Shown: in pieces, positions 53,463 to 62,212 of the stretch | Position numbering within the stretch: the first letter of the stretch is position 1 | Layout: each line of letters opens with the position of its first letter | Assembly (NCBI RefSeq): GCF_009668025.1 | Contig: NZ_WJXZ01000014.1 | Span: 826,448-890,447, forward strand | Reading direction: 5' to 3' | DNA from: Larkinella terrae | GTDB lineage: Bacteria > Bacteroidota > Bacteroidia > Cytophagales > Spirosomataceae | DNA: 64,000 nucleotides | The notes under the pieces: generated by a model | The model's input: only the letters and a program-made list of their open reading frames with translations | Database searches by the model: none | Told to the model about the DNA's origin: nothing | Position numbers and translations under genes: made by a program

Positions 53463-53504
53463 GAAAAAACCACCGACAACTCCGGTTCGCGGAGTTGTCG
53501 GTGG
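53463..53504 (-). terminator. Intrinsic terminator after the PKD/beta-helix gene
   Basis: A perfect 15-bp stem (53470-53484 with 53490-53504; CCACCGACAACTCCG) closes on a 5-nt loop. On the minus strand it is followed by a T-run. It ends the gene at 53524. Confidence 0.9.
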
Positions 53505-53523
53505 CGACGGAAGCGGGAAGGAT

Positions 53524-55011
53524 TTAATTTTCACGTTCGACAGTAGCCTGTGCATTGCCGTCGAAGGTGTTGGCGGTGGCGGCATCGGGGTTGATGGTAG
53601 AGCCGTAGCCCACCCAGATTCCGTATCCTCCGCTGCCGCTGATGCGCGTATTCCGGATGGACAGGGTGGCATTGTGGCCGTAAAGCGCCACATTTGCCCG
53701 TTTGCCCGAGATGATCACTTTGCTGCCGGCGTTGCTGATTTCGGCGTTTTCGATGCTGTTCCGGTCACTCACCGAATGGCTCAGAATGCCCTGCCAGTAG
53801 GCCGTTGCGTTGGCAGCTCCGGTAAGAGTAATCTTCTGATTCGCAGTGCCTTTTGCCAGTAAATACGCTTCTTCGTTGACGATAATGGAGGCATCGCGGG
53901 ACATTTCGATGGTGACACCCGGATTGAGTTTCCAGCCCGTACGGACTGCCACGGTATTCAAAAACCGGTAAGGCGTTTTATCCGCAAAACCGCCCCAGAC
54001 GATCTCGGCATTTTGCGTGGCCGTGTTGCCGATGTAATCCCCGTTGATCTCGACGACATTCCGGCCGTTGCTGCCCGTAAAAACGGAAGCCGCATCCAGT
54101 TTTGCCACGTTTTCGGTCGAAAGCAGGATGCCCGCTTCGGCATTGTTGCGGAAGGTATTCGTTGAGAAAGCCCGCAAAATGGCCGTTTCCTGGACGAACA
54201 AACCGTAGCCGTCGTTCTGGGCGAACAGCGTGTTTTTCAGCGCCATCTGGCTTTCCTTGAACATCGCCATGCCCATTTTTTTGTTATTCAGCATCGGACG
54301 GCTGCCCGCATGAAGGATTTCGACTTCTTCCAGCGCATTGATGTTGCTTTCCGAATACAGCATAATCCCCGTCCAGTAGCCTTTGGTTTGGCCAACACCG
54401 ATGAAACGAATCTTTTTATCGGCGGTTCCTTTGGCGATCAGGCTGCCGCCTTCGTCGTTAATGTCGAACCGGACATCCCGCTCAAACGCAATCACCACGC
54501 CCGGCTGAATCGTCAGTTCGTGCTTAACGGCAATGCTTTTCGGTACGATGTAGTCGGGCAGATTTGGATTAAGAATGCGGTCTTCCAGGACGGTTTTCAC
54601 CGTAATATCGCGGTCGATGGTCAGCGGTTGGGCCGTTGAAGCCAGCACCAGCACGTTGTCGAAGCTCGTGGCTGCGCCGTTGGAAACCGTCAGTCGCAGT
54701 TCATATTCTCCCACTTCGTCGGGTGTAAACGTGGGTCGGGCGGTTTCGGGCAAAGCCAGCGTCACAACGCTTTTGGCCGGTTTTCGGAGAATGGTCCATT
54801 GGTAGGTGAGCGGTTTTCCCGGCCCGTCTTTCGAGGCCGTGCCGTCCAGCGTAACGAGTTGCCCGACCTGAACAGGTTGGTCCGGCCCGGCATTGGCCAG
54901 CAGGGGTTCGGTGGGTTCGGGCAACGGTTTTTTACAACCGGTGATCAGCAGCGTGGCCGCCAGAAAATAGATCATCCGTTTTCCTGGAAAAGCGTTTCCC
55001 GAAAACCGCAT
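53524..55011 (-). CDS. PKD-domain and beta-helix surface lipoprotein
   Basis: The protein has 495 residues from the ATG at 55011. This start gives a basic n-region and the lipobox LLITGC; a start at 54975 would leave no positive residue. A PKD domain follows (ANAGPDQPVQVGQLVTLDGT, LTYQWTILRKP). The rest is a right-handed beta-helix built from AKGTADKKIRFIGVGQTKGY- and AKGTANQKITLTGAANATAY-type modules, two copies of a parallel unit. It probably sits on the cell surface and binds or processes a polymer. It has no clear catalytic residues. Confidence 0.84.
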   Translation of the reverse strand: MRFSGNAFPGKRMIYFLAATLLITGCKKPLPEPTEPLLANAGPDQPVQVGQLVTLDGTASKDGPGKPLTYQWTILRKPAKSVVTLALPETARPTFTPDEVGEYELRLTVSNGAATSFDNVLVLASTAQPLTIDRDITVKTVLEDRILNPNLPDYIVPKSIAVKHELTIQPGVVIAFERDVRFDINDEGGSLIAKGTADKKIRFIGVGQTKGYWTGIMLYSESNINALEEVEILHAGSRPMLNNKKMGMAMFKESQMALKNTLFAQNDGYGLFVQETAILRAFSTNTFRNNAEAGILLSTENVAKLDAASVFTGSNGRNVVEINGDYIGNTATQNAEIVWGGFADKTPYRFLNTVAVRTGWKLNPGVTIEMSRDASIIVNEEAYLLAKGTANQKITLTGAANATAYWQGILSHSVSDRNSIENAEISNAGSKVIISGKRANVALYGHNATLSIRNTRISGSGGYGIWVGYGSTINPDAATANTFDGNAQATVEREN

Positions 55012-55368
55012 CAGGTGATGCATAAACAAGGTAGTGAGCCAATTCGATGCTTGTTTGAAAGAATTCATCAGCGTGGTTGTTTACAGATTGTTCTTTGTTG
55101 TTTTTTTGCAAAGGTCGGCCCGAATAGCCGGTATCGGCCTACGCAAACCGGATTAGCACCTACCCGAAACGGATTTTTGGCGAATGGGCGGTTTTCCAGT
55201 TCAGGCAGGCGGTTTACCAATTGACGCCCCTGTTCTTCCAATTGAGCCGGTTTATCATTCTCCCAATCGGAACGAGCGTCTATTTTTGTTTCACAAAGCC
55301 GGACTTCTTCGGCAAAAAAGGTTGGTCTCTGAAAAACCAATCGCTTTCCCAAAAACAAGACGCAGGTT
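55012..55368. other. Divergent region between the PKD gene and the AraC-type gene
   Basis: The 357-bp space holds TATTTTTG (55281-55288), which fits the Bacteroidota -7 box for the AraC-type gene (55369), and T-rich stretches near the minus-strand start. No gene is convincing here, though antisense frames stay open. Confidence 0.5.
55281..55288 (+). promoter_or_regulatory. -7 promoter box upstream of the AraC-type regulator
   Basis: TATTTTTG matches TAnnTTTG, 81 bp before the ATG. A -33 TTTG is not evident. Confidence 0.4.
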
Positions 55369-56385
55369 ATGGCGACAATGGTGTTAAATGCGACGGATTT
55401 GTTTGATTTTGAAGTAATTAATAGTCCGAACAAACCGCGTCCTTTCCCGCTGGCGGGGGCATCCATAAAGAGCACCGATGCCTTGTACCACCCCAAAGCC
55501 GGATCGATTCAGCTGAAGCACGCCGGTTTTACGCACATGCAGCTGATCGACATGCGGTGGGACATTGCCAGCGACATCGAATTGCACGATACCGTGCCTT
55601 CCAACAGCATTTCCATCAATTTCATGCTCCAAGGAACCGTCGATTCCCGGTTTCGGGGGCTGAGCCACGACCTGAACATGCGCGCCGGAACGCACAACCT
55701 GATTCATACACCCGAGTCGGGGCACACCAACCAGATGACGGGCAGGCAATCGATGGCGTCGTTGCTGATTGGGCTGGACCGAGACTTTTTTGCGGCTTCC
55801 ATCGGACAGGATGATGCGTGGAGTGAGCAGATTCTGACGGAGTTACACCACGACCGTCCGTTTTCCGGGGTGAAGGGTGTGCAGACCATCACGCCCCAGA
55901 TGCAGCACCTGATCGACGATATTCGGAACCCGAAAGCCACAGGGCCGATGCGCAATCTGCTGATTCAGTCGCGGGTGCTGGAACTGGTGGCGCTAGAAAT
56001 CGAGCAATTCCAAAAACCGGTGGCCGGTTCCGAAACCGTTCCTCCGCACGAAGCCGAAAAACTGCATCAGTTGAAGGCTTATCTGGAAGCTACTTTTCTG
56101 GAAGAACACACGCTGGCGCAACTGAGCCGGTATTGCCTGCTGAATGAATTCAAGGTAAAAAAAGGCTTCAAGGAACTCTTCGATACCACGGTTTTTAATT
56201 ACCTCCGAAAACTGCGGATGGAATACGCCGGTAAACTGCTCCGCAACTGTTCGTACACCGTCGACGAGGTGGCCGCGACGCTGGGCTACGAGCATTCCCA
56301 GCATTTTTCGATTGCCTACAAAAAATACACGGGTCTGACACCCAGCCATTATCAGCAGGGCAAGAAAAGTGTCGTGATGGCGTAG
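55369..56385 (+). CDS. AraC-family transcriptional regulator
   Basis: The protein has 338 residues. The C-terminal AraC/XylS domain has two helix-turn-helix motifs: HTLAQLSRYCLLNEFKVKKG FKELFDTTV and DEVAATLGYEHSQHFSIAY, then KKYTGLTPSHYQ. The N-terminal half lacks a clear cupin signature, but is beta-rich (GTVDSRFRGLSHDLNMRAGT). It is transcribed toward the PLP enzyme gene (51-bp gap) and may regulate the exported PLP enzyme, oxidase and lactonase genes. The type is common in siderophore and sugar regulation, and the ligand is unknown. Confidence 0.9.
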   Translation: MATMVLNATDLFDFEVINSPNKPRPFPLAGASIKSTDALYHPKAGSIQLKHAGFTHMQLIDMRWDIASDIELHDTVPSNSISINFMLQGTVDSRFRGLSHDLNMRAGTHNLIHTPESGHTNQMTGRQSMASLLIGLDRDFFAASIGQDDAWSEQILTELHHDRPFSGVKGVQTITPQMQHLIDDIRNPKATGPMRNLLIQSRVLELVALEIEQFQKPVAGSETVPPHEAEKLHQLKAYLEATFLEEHTLAQLSRYCLLNEFKVKKGFKELFDTTVFNYLRKLRMEYAGKLLRNCSYTVDEVAATLGYEHSQHFSIAYKKYTGLTPSHYQQGKKSVVMA

Positions 56386-56436
56386 GAATTTAATCCGTAT
56401 CTCCAGTAAATTAGGGACTTTACCAGAGATACGACC

Positions 56437-57717
56437 ATGAACCGCAGGGAAATACTAAAAGGATTGACGGTTTTGCCCCTGACCGGAGCCGCTCCGCAGG
56501 CGGTTTTGGCGACTGCCGCCAGTGCGCCAGCCAAACACCGGGATGTTTTTCAGGAATTAGGCATTCGCACGTTTATCAATGCCGCCGGAACGCTGACCTA
56601 CATGTCGGGCTGCATCATGCGTGAGGAAGTGGTCGAGATCATCGACCGGACTGCCGGGCATTTTGCCATGATCGACGAGGTGCAGGACAAGGTGGGCGAA
56701 CGCATAGCGCAACTGGTTCATTCCGAAGCGGCTATGGTGACGTCCGGCGCTTTTTCGGCCATGACGCTGGGGCTGGCGGGCGTGCTGACGGGGCTGGACG
56801 TCCGGAAGGTGGAGCAACTGCCGCACCTGGAAGGCACCGGCATGAAATCGGAAGTGATCTGCCAGAAAACTCACAACGAACGCTACAACCACGCTTTTCT
56901 GAACACCGGCTGCCGGGTTGTGGAGGTGGAAACGATTGACGATGTTGAAAAAGCCATCAACGAAAAAACCGCCCTGCTGCATTTCCTGAACATTGTTGCC
57001 AATCAGGGCCAGATCAAACACGAAGAATGGGTGGCGCTGGGTAAAAAACACAACATCCCGACTTCCATTGATATTGCCGCCGACGTGCCGCCGGTTTCCA
57101 ACCTCTGGAAATTCAACGAAATGGGCTTCGATCTGGTGTTTATTTCGGGCGGAAAAGCCATTCGCGGCCCGCAGAGCGCCGGTATTCTGATGGGTAAAAA
57201 AGACCTGATTGCGGCCGCGCGATTGAATTCACCACCCCGGGGCTTTACCGTGGCGCGGGGGCACAAAGTGAACAAGGAAGAAATTCTCGGCATGTACGTC
57301 GCGCTGGAAAAATACCTGGCGAATGACCACGACAAGGAATGGAAAGAGTGGGAAAACCGCATTGCCCACATCCAGAACGCGGTGAGCGGTTTAAAGGGAA
57401 TTACTACCAAAATTACGATTCCCGAACTGGGCAATGTGACGCCGGTTTTGACTATTAAGTGGGACGAAACCTTGGTGAAACTGACCGGCCGGGAACTGCG
57501 TGACCGCTTGCGGAATGGCCAGCCGTCGATCGAAGCCGGTTTTGCCGGTTTGCCGCTGTACCATTACCAGGCCGGTTCGGATTCGGTCGATCCGGCGGTG
57601 GCCGAAACGCTGAAAGGCGAAAACCTGGTGCGGATAACGGCCTGGATGCTGCAACCGGGCGAAGAAAAAATCGTGGCCCGGCGGGTTCGGGAAGAGCTTC
57701 TGACGGCTTCGGTATAA
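56437..57717 (+). CDS. Tat-exported SelA-like PLP enzyme
   Basis: The protein has 426 residues. The N-terminus MNRREILKGLTVLPLTGAAP fits a twin-arginine signal (RRxxLK) with a hydrophobic stretch and an alanine-rich cleavage region. The body is a fold type I aminotransferase-like enzyme of the SelA/D-glucosaminate-6-phosphate lyase group: NAAGTLTYMSGCIM, SEAAMVTSGAFSAMTLGL, IDIAADVPP, and SGGKAIRGPQSAG with the PLP lysine K240. It probably acts in the periplasm after folding with PLP in the cytoplasm. It overlaps functionally with the next gene (2-bp gap). The substrate may be an amino-sugar acid or a hydroxy amino acid; this is inference. Confidence 0.88.
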   Translation: MNRREILKGLTVLPLTGAAPQAVLATAASAPAKHRDVFQELGIRTFINAAGTLTYMSGCIMREEVVEIIDRTAGHFAMIDEVQDKVGERIAQLVHSEAAMVTSGAFSAMTLGLAGVLTGLDVRKVEQLPHLEGTGMKSEVICQKTHNERYNHAFLNTGCRVVEVETIDDVEKAINEKTALLHFLNIVANQGQIKHEEWVALGKKHNIPTSIDIAADVPPVSNLWKFNEMGFDLVFISGGKAIRGPQSAGILMGKKDLIAAARLNSPPRGFTVARGHKVNKEEILGMYVALEKYLANDHDKEWKEWENRIAHIQNAVSGLKGITTKITIPELGNVTPVLTIKWDETLVKLTGRELRDRLRNGQPSIEAGFAGLPLYHYQAGSDSVDPAVAETLKGENLVRITAWMLQPGEEKIVARRVREELLTASV

Positions 57718-57719
57718 AA

Positions 57720-58781
57720 ATGATCAATCATTCTGAAGATTTTATTACGGGCTCAATGGATTTATCCGAATGCCTGAACCTCGCCGATTTTGAAGAGCGG
57801 GCGGTTGAGCGAATGTCAAAAATGGCGTACGAATACGTGGCAAGTGGCGCGGCTGATGAACTGACCATCCGGTGGAACCGGCAGGCATTCGACGCGATCA
57901 AGCTCAATCCGACGGTTCTCAACGGCATTGGCCAACCCGATACCCGCCTGTCGCTTTTCGGCCAGGAATTGTCCCACCCCATTCTGATTGCGCCCACGGC
58001 TTATCATAAACTGATGCACCCCGAGGGCGAACTGGCGACGGCACGGGGCGCCGGGGCGGCAGCGGCCGTTTACGTAGTGAGTTCGTTTACAACTACTCCG
58101 CTTGCCGAAATTACCCGCGAAGCTACCCAACCGCTCTGGTTTCAACTGTACGTCCGGGATGATCGGGAGTTGACCAAAAGCCTGATTCAGGAAGCGGAAG
58201 ACCGGGGCTTTCGCGCCCTGTGCATCACCGTCGATACGGCCGTTCCGGGTGTGCGAAACCGGCAGGAAAAAGGCGGTTTCCGGCTGCCCGACGACGTGAT
58301 TACCCACCACATGCCCGGCCCGCTGGACGAGAAAAAACCGCTTACCTGGAAAGACATCGAGTGGATCAATTCGTTTGCGAGAACACCGGTTTTGCTGAAA
58401 GGAATTTTGAATGCCAGCGATGCCGAAAAGGCCATCCAGTCCGGCGCATCCGGCATTATCGTCTCCAACCACGGCGGGCGGAATCTGGATACGGTTCCGG
58501 CCACAATTGACGCCCTGCCGCGCGTAGCCGATCAGGTGAACCAGCGCGTACCGGTTTTGATGGATGGCGGCATCCGGCGCGGAACGGATGTCCTGAAAGC
58601 GATTGCGCTGGGTGCCAGTGCCGTTCTGGTCGGAAAACCGGTTTGCTTCGGGCTGGCGTGCGCTGGCGCCGAGGGCGTGACGAAGGTTGTCGAAATCCTG
58701 CGAACCGAACTGGAAATTGCGATGATTTTAACGGGAAGAGCCACCATTTCCGGTATCGATCACTCCGTTATCTGGAAATAG
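57720..58781 (+). CDS. FMN-dependent alpha-hydroxyacid oxidase/dehydrogenase
   Basis: The protein has 353 residues without a signal peptide. It starts 2 bp after the PLP gene stop, so translation is coupled. LctD/glycolate-oxidase motifs are YEYVASGAADELTIRWNRQA, PILIAPTAYHKLMHPEGELA, LWFQLYVRDD, SNHGGRNLD with catalytic H251, and LMDGGIRRGTDVLKAIALGA. It oxidises a 2-hydroxy acid to the 2-oxo acid with FMN. The pairing with an exported PLP enzyme is unusual and suggests one shared intermediate. The true start could be the ATG at 57756. Confidence 0.93.
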   Translation: MINHSEDFITGSMDLSECLNLADFEERAVERMSKMAYEYVASGAADELTIRWNRQAFDAIKLNPTVLNGIGQPDTRLSLFGQELSHPILIAPTAYHKLMHPEGELATARGAGAAAAVYVVSSFTTTPLAEITREATQPLWFQLYVRDDRELTKSLIQEAEDRGFRALCITVDTAVPGVRNRQEKGGFRLPDDVITHHMPGPLDEKKPLTWKDIEWINSFARTPVLLKGILNASDAEKAIQSGASGIIVSNHGGRNLDTVPATIDALPRVADQVNQRVPVLMDGGIRRGTDVLKAIALGASAVLVGKPVCFGLACAGAEGVTKVVEILRTELEIAMILTGRATISGIDHSVIWK

Positions 58782-58856
58782 GGGCGAATGACCGAAACAA
58801 CGGATAAAATGGCCCCGACGACGGTATAGACTAGCCAAAAACCGCTTTAGAAACGT

Positions 58857-59963
58857 ATGAAGAAAATCGTCTTTTTCGGCCTTTTTTGTCTGATCAGTCT
58901 CGTGACGTTCGGGCAGGCTGCCGATTATTATCTGTACGTCGGTACTTATACCCGCAAAACCAGCGAAGGAATTTACGTCTTTCGGTTCAACACCAAAACG
59001 GGGGATTTCGCGCCCGTGGGCGTTGCCAAAGGGTCAAATCCGTCCTTTCTGTCGATTTCGGCCGATCGGCGGTTTTTGTACTCGGTCGGCGGCAGCACCG
59101 GCGATACAGCCCGGGCGTTCGCCATCGATAAAGCGTCTCACCAGCTCACGTTGCTCAATGCGCAGCCGACCGGCGGAAAAGGCGGTACGCATCTGGAAGT
59201 GGACAAAACCGGTAAATGGGTGATTGTGGGCAACTACACCAGCGGAAACCTGAGCGTTTTGCCCGTTGCGGCCGATGGGTCGCTGGGGAAATTGAAGGAG
59301 GTGATTCAGCACGAAGGGAAGAGCATCGACCCGGAGCGGCAGACGAAACCGTATGTCCATTCCATCAATATTGCGCCCAACAACAAAGACGTTTTCGTTC
59401 CCGATCTGGGCACCGACAAGATCATGACGTATTCGCTGAATGCGCAAACCGGGCAGCTGACGCCGGGAAATCCGCCGTTCACCACCGAAACGCCCGGTGC
59501 TGGTCCCCGGCATTTTACGTACCACCCCAACGGCAAATTCGCGTACGTCATTCACGAAATGGGAGGAACCATCACCGGCTTTACCTATAAAAACGGCGCC
59601 CTGATGCCTTTTCAAACCATCAGCACCCTGCCAGACGATTACGCTGGTCGGAAATGGTGCGCCGATATTCACATCTCACCCGACGGGAAGTTCCTGTACG
59701 GTTCCAACCGTGCCCACGAAAGCCTGGCGATTTACAGCATCAACCCTAAAACCGGGCAATTGACGCTGGTAGGCTATCAGAATGTGCTGGGGAAAACACC
59801 CCGGAATTTCGCCATCGATCCGACGGGAACTTTCGTGCTGGTTGCCAATCAGGATACCGACAACATCACCATTTTCAAACGGGACGCAACAACGGGAAAA
59901 CTGACGCCGACAGGCAAAGAAATTACGGTTTCAATGCCGGTTTGTCTGAAGTTTATTCCTTGA
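58857..59963 (+). CDS. Secreted lactonase, 7-bladed beta-propeller (6-phosphogluconolactonase-like)
   Basis: The protein has 368 residues with a signal peptide (MKKIVFFGLFCLISLVTFGQ). It shows the seven-bladed lactonase fold: YYLYVGTYTRKTSEGIYVF, NPSFLSISADRRFLYSV, VHSINIAPNNKDVFVPDLGT, GPRHFTYHPNGKFAYVIHEM, WCADIHISPDGKFLYGSNR. The family includes PGL, which opens sugar-acid lactones, but several members open other lactones. Export points to a periplasmic aldonolactone. It follows the oxidase by 75 bp on the same strand, so an aldonic/2-oxo acid pathway is plausible. Confidence 0.92.
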   Translation: MKKIVFFGLFCLISLVTFGQAADYYLYVGTYTRKTSEGIYVFRFNTKTGDFAPVGVAKGSNPSFLSISADRRFLYSVGGSTGDTARAFAIDKASHQLTLLNAQPTGGKGGTHLEVDKTGKWVIVGNYTSGNLSVLPVAADGSLGKLKEVIQHEGKSIDPERQTKPYVHSINIAPNNKDVFVPDLGTDKIMTYSLNAQTGQLTPGNPPFTTETPGAGPRHFTYHPNGKFAYVIHEMGGTITGFTYKNGALMPFQTISTLPDDYAGRKWCADIHISPDGKFLYGSNRAHESLAIYSINPKTGQLTLVGYQNVLGKTPRNFAIDPTGTFVLVANQDTDNITIFKRDATTGKLTPTGKEITVSMPVCLKFIP

Positions 59964-59990
59964 AAATTAGTTTGTTAAGTCTGGATTTCA

Positions 59991-60061
59991 CCGCTGTCAG
60001 GGTCTTTGACCGCTGACAGGGTGTCGACGGCCCTGTCAGCGGTCGGAGACCCTGACAGCGG
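59991..60061. repeat. Long inverted repeat, family G
   Basis: The 31-nt arms (59991-60021 and 60031-60061) pair at 29 positions around a 9-nt loop (TGTCGACGG). The core is CTGTCAGGGTC. The element fills the gap between the lactonase and esterase genes. There is no T-run. Confidence 0.88.
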
Positions 60062-60084
60062 CAATCGCCCAAGCCCCGTAAATC

Positions 60085-61020
60085 ATGCAAAAACCGCTCT
60101 TTTGGCTCCTGCTGCTTCTGGTAAAAACCGCCTGCGCCCAGCGCCCGGATTTCCTGCAAAAAGACAGCATCCGGTCGTCGCTGGATAATTATACACAGGT
60201 TTTTTATTACGACAAATCCACCGCTTCGACTCCGCAGCCGCTGGTGGTGGAGCTGCATTCGTGGAGCAATTCGGCTGATTCGCAGAAAGACATGCTGGCG
60301 ACGGAGGCTAATGCGAAAAAATGGAATTACATTTTTCCGAATTTCAGGGGCGTCAACAACCACCCGAAAGCGTGCTGCAGTGAATTTGTGATTGCGGATA
60401 TCGACGAAGCCATCGACTGGGCACTGAAAAATCTGCCGGTGGATCCCCAACGCATTTACGTCATTGGCACCAGCGGGGGCGGTTATGCGACGCTGGCAAT
60501 GTACATGAAATCCCGACACGCAATTCAGACGTTTTCGGCCTGGGCGTCCATTTCCGACCTGGCGGCCTGGTACGGCGAGTCGGTGGAACGGAAGAATAAG
60601 TACGCAGCCGAAATCGTTCAGTGCACCGGAGCAACCAGCGGTTTTGATGCGCAGAAAGCCCGGGAACGTTCACCGCTGTTCTGGAAAACGCCCGTTAAAA
60701 AGCGCAAAAACAGCCAGTTACAAATCTACGCGGGCATCCACGACGGGTATACGGGCTCAGTTCCGATTTCGCATTCCATTCATTTTTACAACAAAGTCCT
60801 GGCCGACACGGGCGAGAAGGATAAAAACCGCTACGTATCGGAAAATGACGCGGATGTAATGCTCAAAACGCAAACGTTTCCTGCTGCCAGGACGCCCCAG
60901 ACTATCGCGGATCGCGCGATTTTGTACCAAAAATCCTCAAAAAATAACCGCCTGACTATTTTTGAAGGCACGCACGAGATTTTGAAAACCGCTGCGCTGG
61001 AACAGATACCCGTTCGCTGA
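60085..61020 (+). CDS. Secreted alpha/beta hydrolase, esterase/peptidase type
   Basis: The protein has 311 residues with a signal peptide (MQKPLFWLLLLLVKTACAQ). The nucleophile motif IGTSGGGYATLAMY gives S130. D in YAGIHDGYTGSVP and H in FEGTHEIL are likely triad members. The oxyanion region is LVVELHSWSNSADSQ. It lies 64 bp past the lactonase stop after the family G hairpin, so it may be a separate unit. The substrate is unknown; acyl or peptide esters are possible. Confidence 0.86.
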   Translation: MQKPLFWLLLLLVKTACAQRPDFLQKDSIRSSLDNYTQVFYYDKSTASTPQPLVVELHSWSNSADSQKDMLATEANAKKWNYIFPNFRGVNNHPKACCSEFVIADIDEAIDWALKNLPVDPQRIYVIGTSGGGYATLAMYMKSRHAIQTFSAWASISDLAAWYGESVERKNKYAAEIVQCTGATSGFDAQKARERSPLFWKTPVKKRKNSQLQIYAGIHDGYTGSVPISHSIHFYNKVLADTGEKDKNRYVSENDADVMLKTQTFPAARTPQTIADRAILYQKSSKNNRLTIFEGTHEILKTAALEQIPVR

Positions 61021-61139
61021 CGGTAGATAAACAGGAGGAACCGTACAACTTCGAATCTTCAAACAGGTTGGTATTAATGAGTGGAATAATTATCAGGAAA
61101 ATGGCTTCAGTTCGTTTGATAGGATGGCTTTCTTATTAC

Positions 61140-61526
61140 TTAGGCGTGTTGAAGAATGAAAGCCGGATCAATACCAAATTTAGTGTATAACCGCTTTGCT
61201 ACTTCAAGGTTAATACGGCGTTTGCCCCGTATGATTTCCGACAAACGAGTTTCCGGAATTTCCAACAATTGGGCCATCTCGCGTTGTTTAAGCCGCTTTT
61301 CATACATTTTAAACTCAATCATTTCCACTAAAGATTGGGGCATCTTAATGGGCATCAGCGGAATGGCATCTTCGTAGTTTTCCGCTAGTTGAGATAATTG
61401 AGCTAATTCATCGGCTTCTTCTGAGGTCAGGCCTGAGAAACCCTTACCGGCTGTCGCTTTCTGCAAAAAAACTTCGATTCGGGCCATTAACTCCCGGTAT
61501 TCCTTTTCGTTTTCAGGTGCATTCAT
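61140..61526 (-). CDS. higA: HigA-type antitoxin (XRE family)
   Basis: The protein has 128 residues. The C-terminal helix-turn-helix reads RLKQREMAQLLEIPETRLSE IIRGKRRI, followed by NLEVAKRLYTKFGIDPAFIL, typical of HigA. The N-terminal half is helical. It is the second gene of a toxin-first operon, 11 bp after higB. It should neutralise HigB and, with it, repress the operon at the palindrome at 61887-61911. Confidence 0.9.
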   Translation of the reverse strand: MNAPENEKEYRELMARIEVFLQKATAGKGFSGLTSEEADELAQLSQLAENYEDAIPLMPIKMPQSLVEMIEFKMYEKRLKQREMAQLLEIPETRLSEIIRGKRRINLEVAKRLYTKFGIDPAFILQHA

Positions 61527-61537
61527 AAGGCTGAGTT

Positions 61538-61831
61538 TTAGATCGTTAAACAGTCAATTTTGTCGTATTCGGAATGAGTGCCGACAAAACGAATAAACAA
61601 GGTTCGTTTATCGAAAAAGATCATCGCAACAATGCGGTAGCGGTTGCCACGTATATTAAACACAAACCGATCATTTCCAACATAGTCCACCGAATTGAAA
61701 GTCTGTTTTATATCCATAAAACTACGCCAGTCGGCTTCTTTTGTTAGGCTATACCATTCGTTCAGGGCTGAAATTGAATCTGTTTGCTGCTGGCCAAATT
61801 CGTTCAGGATTGTCTTGCTGATAATGACCAT
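61538..61831 (-). CDS. higB: HigB-type toxin, mRNA interferase (RelE superfamily)
   Basis: The protein has 97 residues. Family motifs are LNEWYSLTKEADWRSFMDIK, FVFNIRGNRYRIVAMIFFDK and LFIRFVGTHSEYDKIDCLTI. The ending HSEYDKID is the HigB signature. HigB toxins cut ribosome-bound mRNA. Toxin precedes antitoxin as usual in hig operons. The operon is isolated between the esterase and the lanthipeptide-like gene. Confidence 0.92.
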   Translation of the reverse strand: MVIISKTILNEFGQQQTDSISALNEWYSLTKEADWRSFMDIKQTFNSVDYVGNDRFVFNIRGNRYRIVAMIFFDKRTLFIRFVGTHSEYDKIDCLTI

Positions 61832-61886
61832 TTCTTTCTTAGGTGGATAGTATAAAAGTACAGCAAATAAATTACAAAATGAAGTA

Positions 61887-61911
61887 TAAAATTACATAAT
61901 GTGTAATTTTA
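61887..61911 (-). promoter_or_regulatory. HigBA operator: 25-bp perfect palindrome
   Basis: TAAAATTACA-TAATG-TGTAATTTTA is perfect in both 10-bp arms and lies 56 bp upstream of higB. A partial copy, AAATTACAAAATG, lies between it and the start. Position and symmetry fit a HigA-bound autoregulatory operator. Confidence 0.75.
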
Positions 61912-62212
61912 TCGCCTAATTAACGAAAGCTGGATACGCGATTTATCGAAGGGTTAACGGCTGATTCACTTTTTCGTCAAGCTCTATAACCAAAGAATCT
62001 TCTGAAAAAAGCCCGCCGAAAGCCGTTTTATCCAACGGTTTATAGGCGGTTTGCCCTCCTGCCAGCGGCTGATTTCGGCCACTCGGCGACTATTTTTTTT
62101 CCCCTTGCCCACAACCGCCCACTTTTGCATCGGCTTAAACAAAACGCCAGCGGGGACGCCGAAAACCGGTCAGAGTAGGCAGAGTAGTCAACCAGTTTAA
62201 ACACAAAATCCA
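61912..62212. other. Leader region upstream of the lanthipeptide-like gene
   Basis: The 301-bp space contains a GCCGAAA/TTTCGGC-type dyad near 62016-62080 and a T-run at 62090-62100. I see no convincing gene on either strand. It should contain the promoter of the peptide gene at 62213. Confidence 0.45.
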
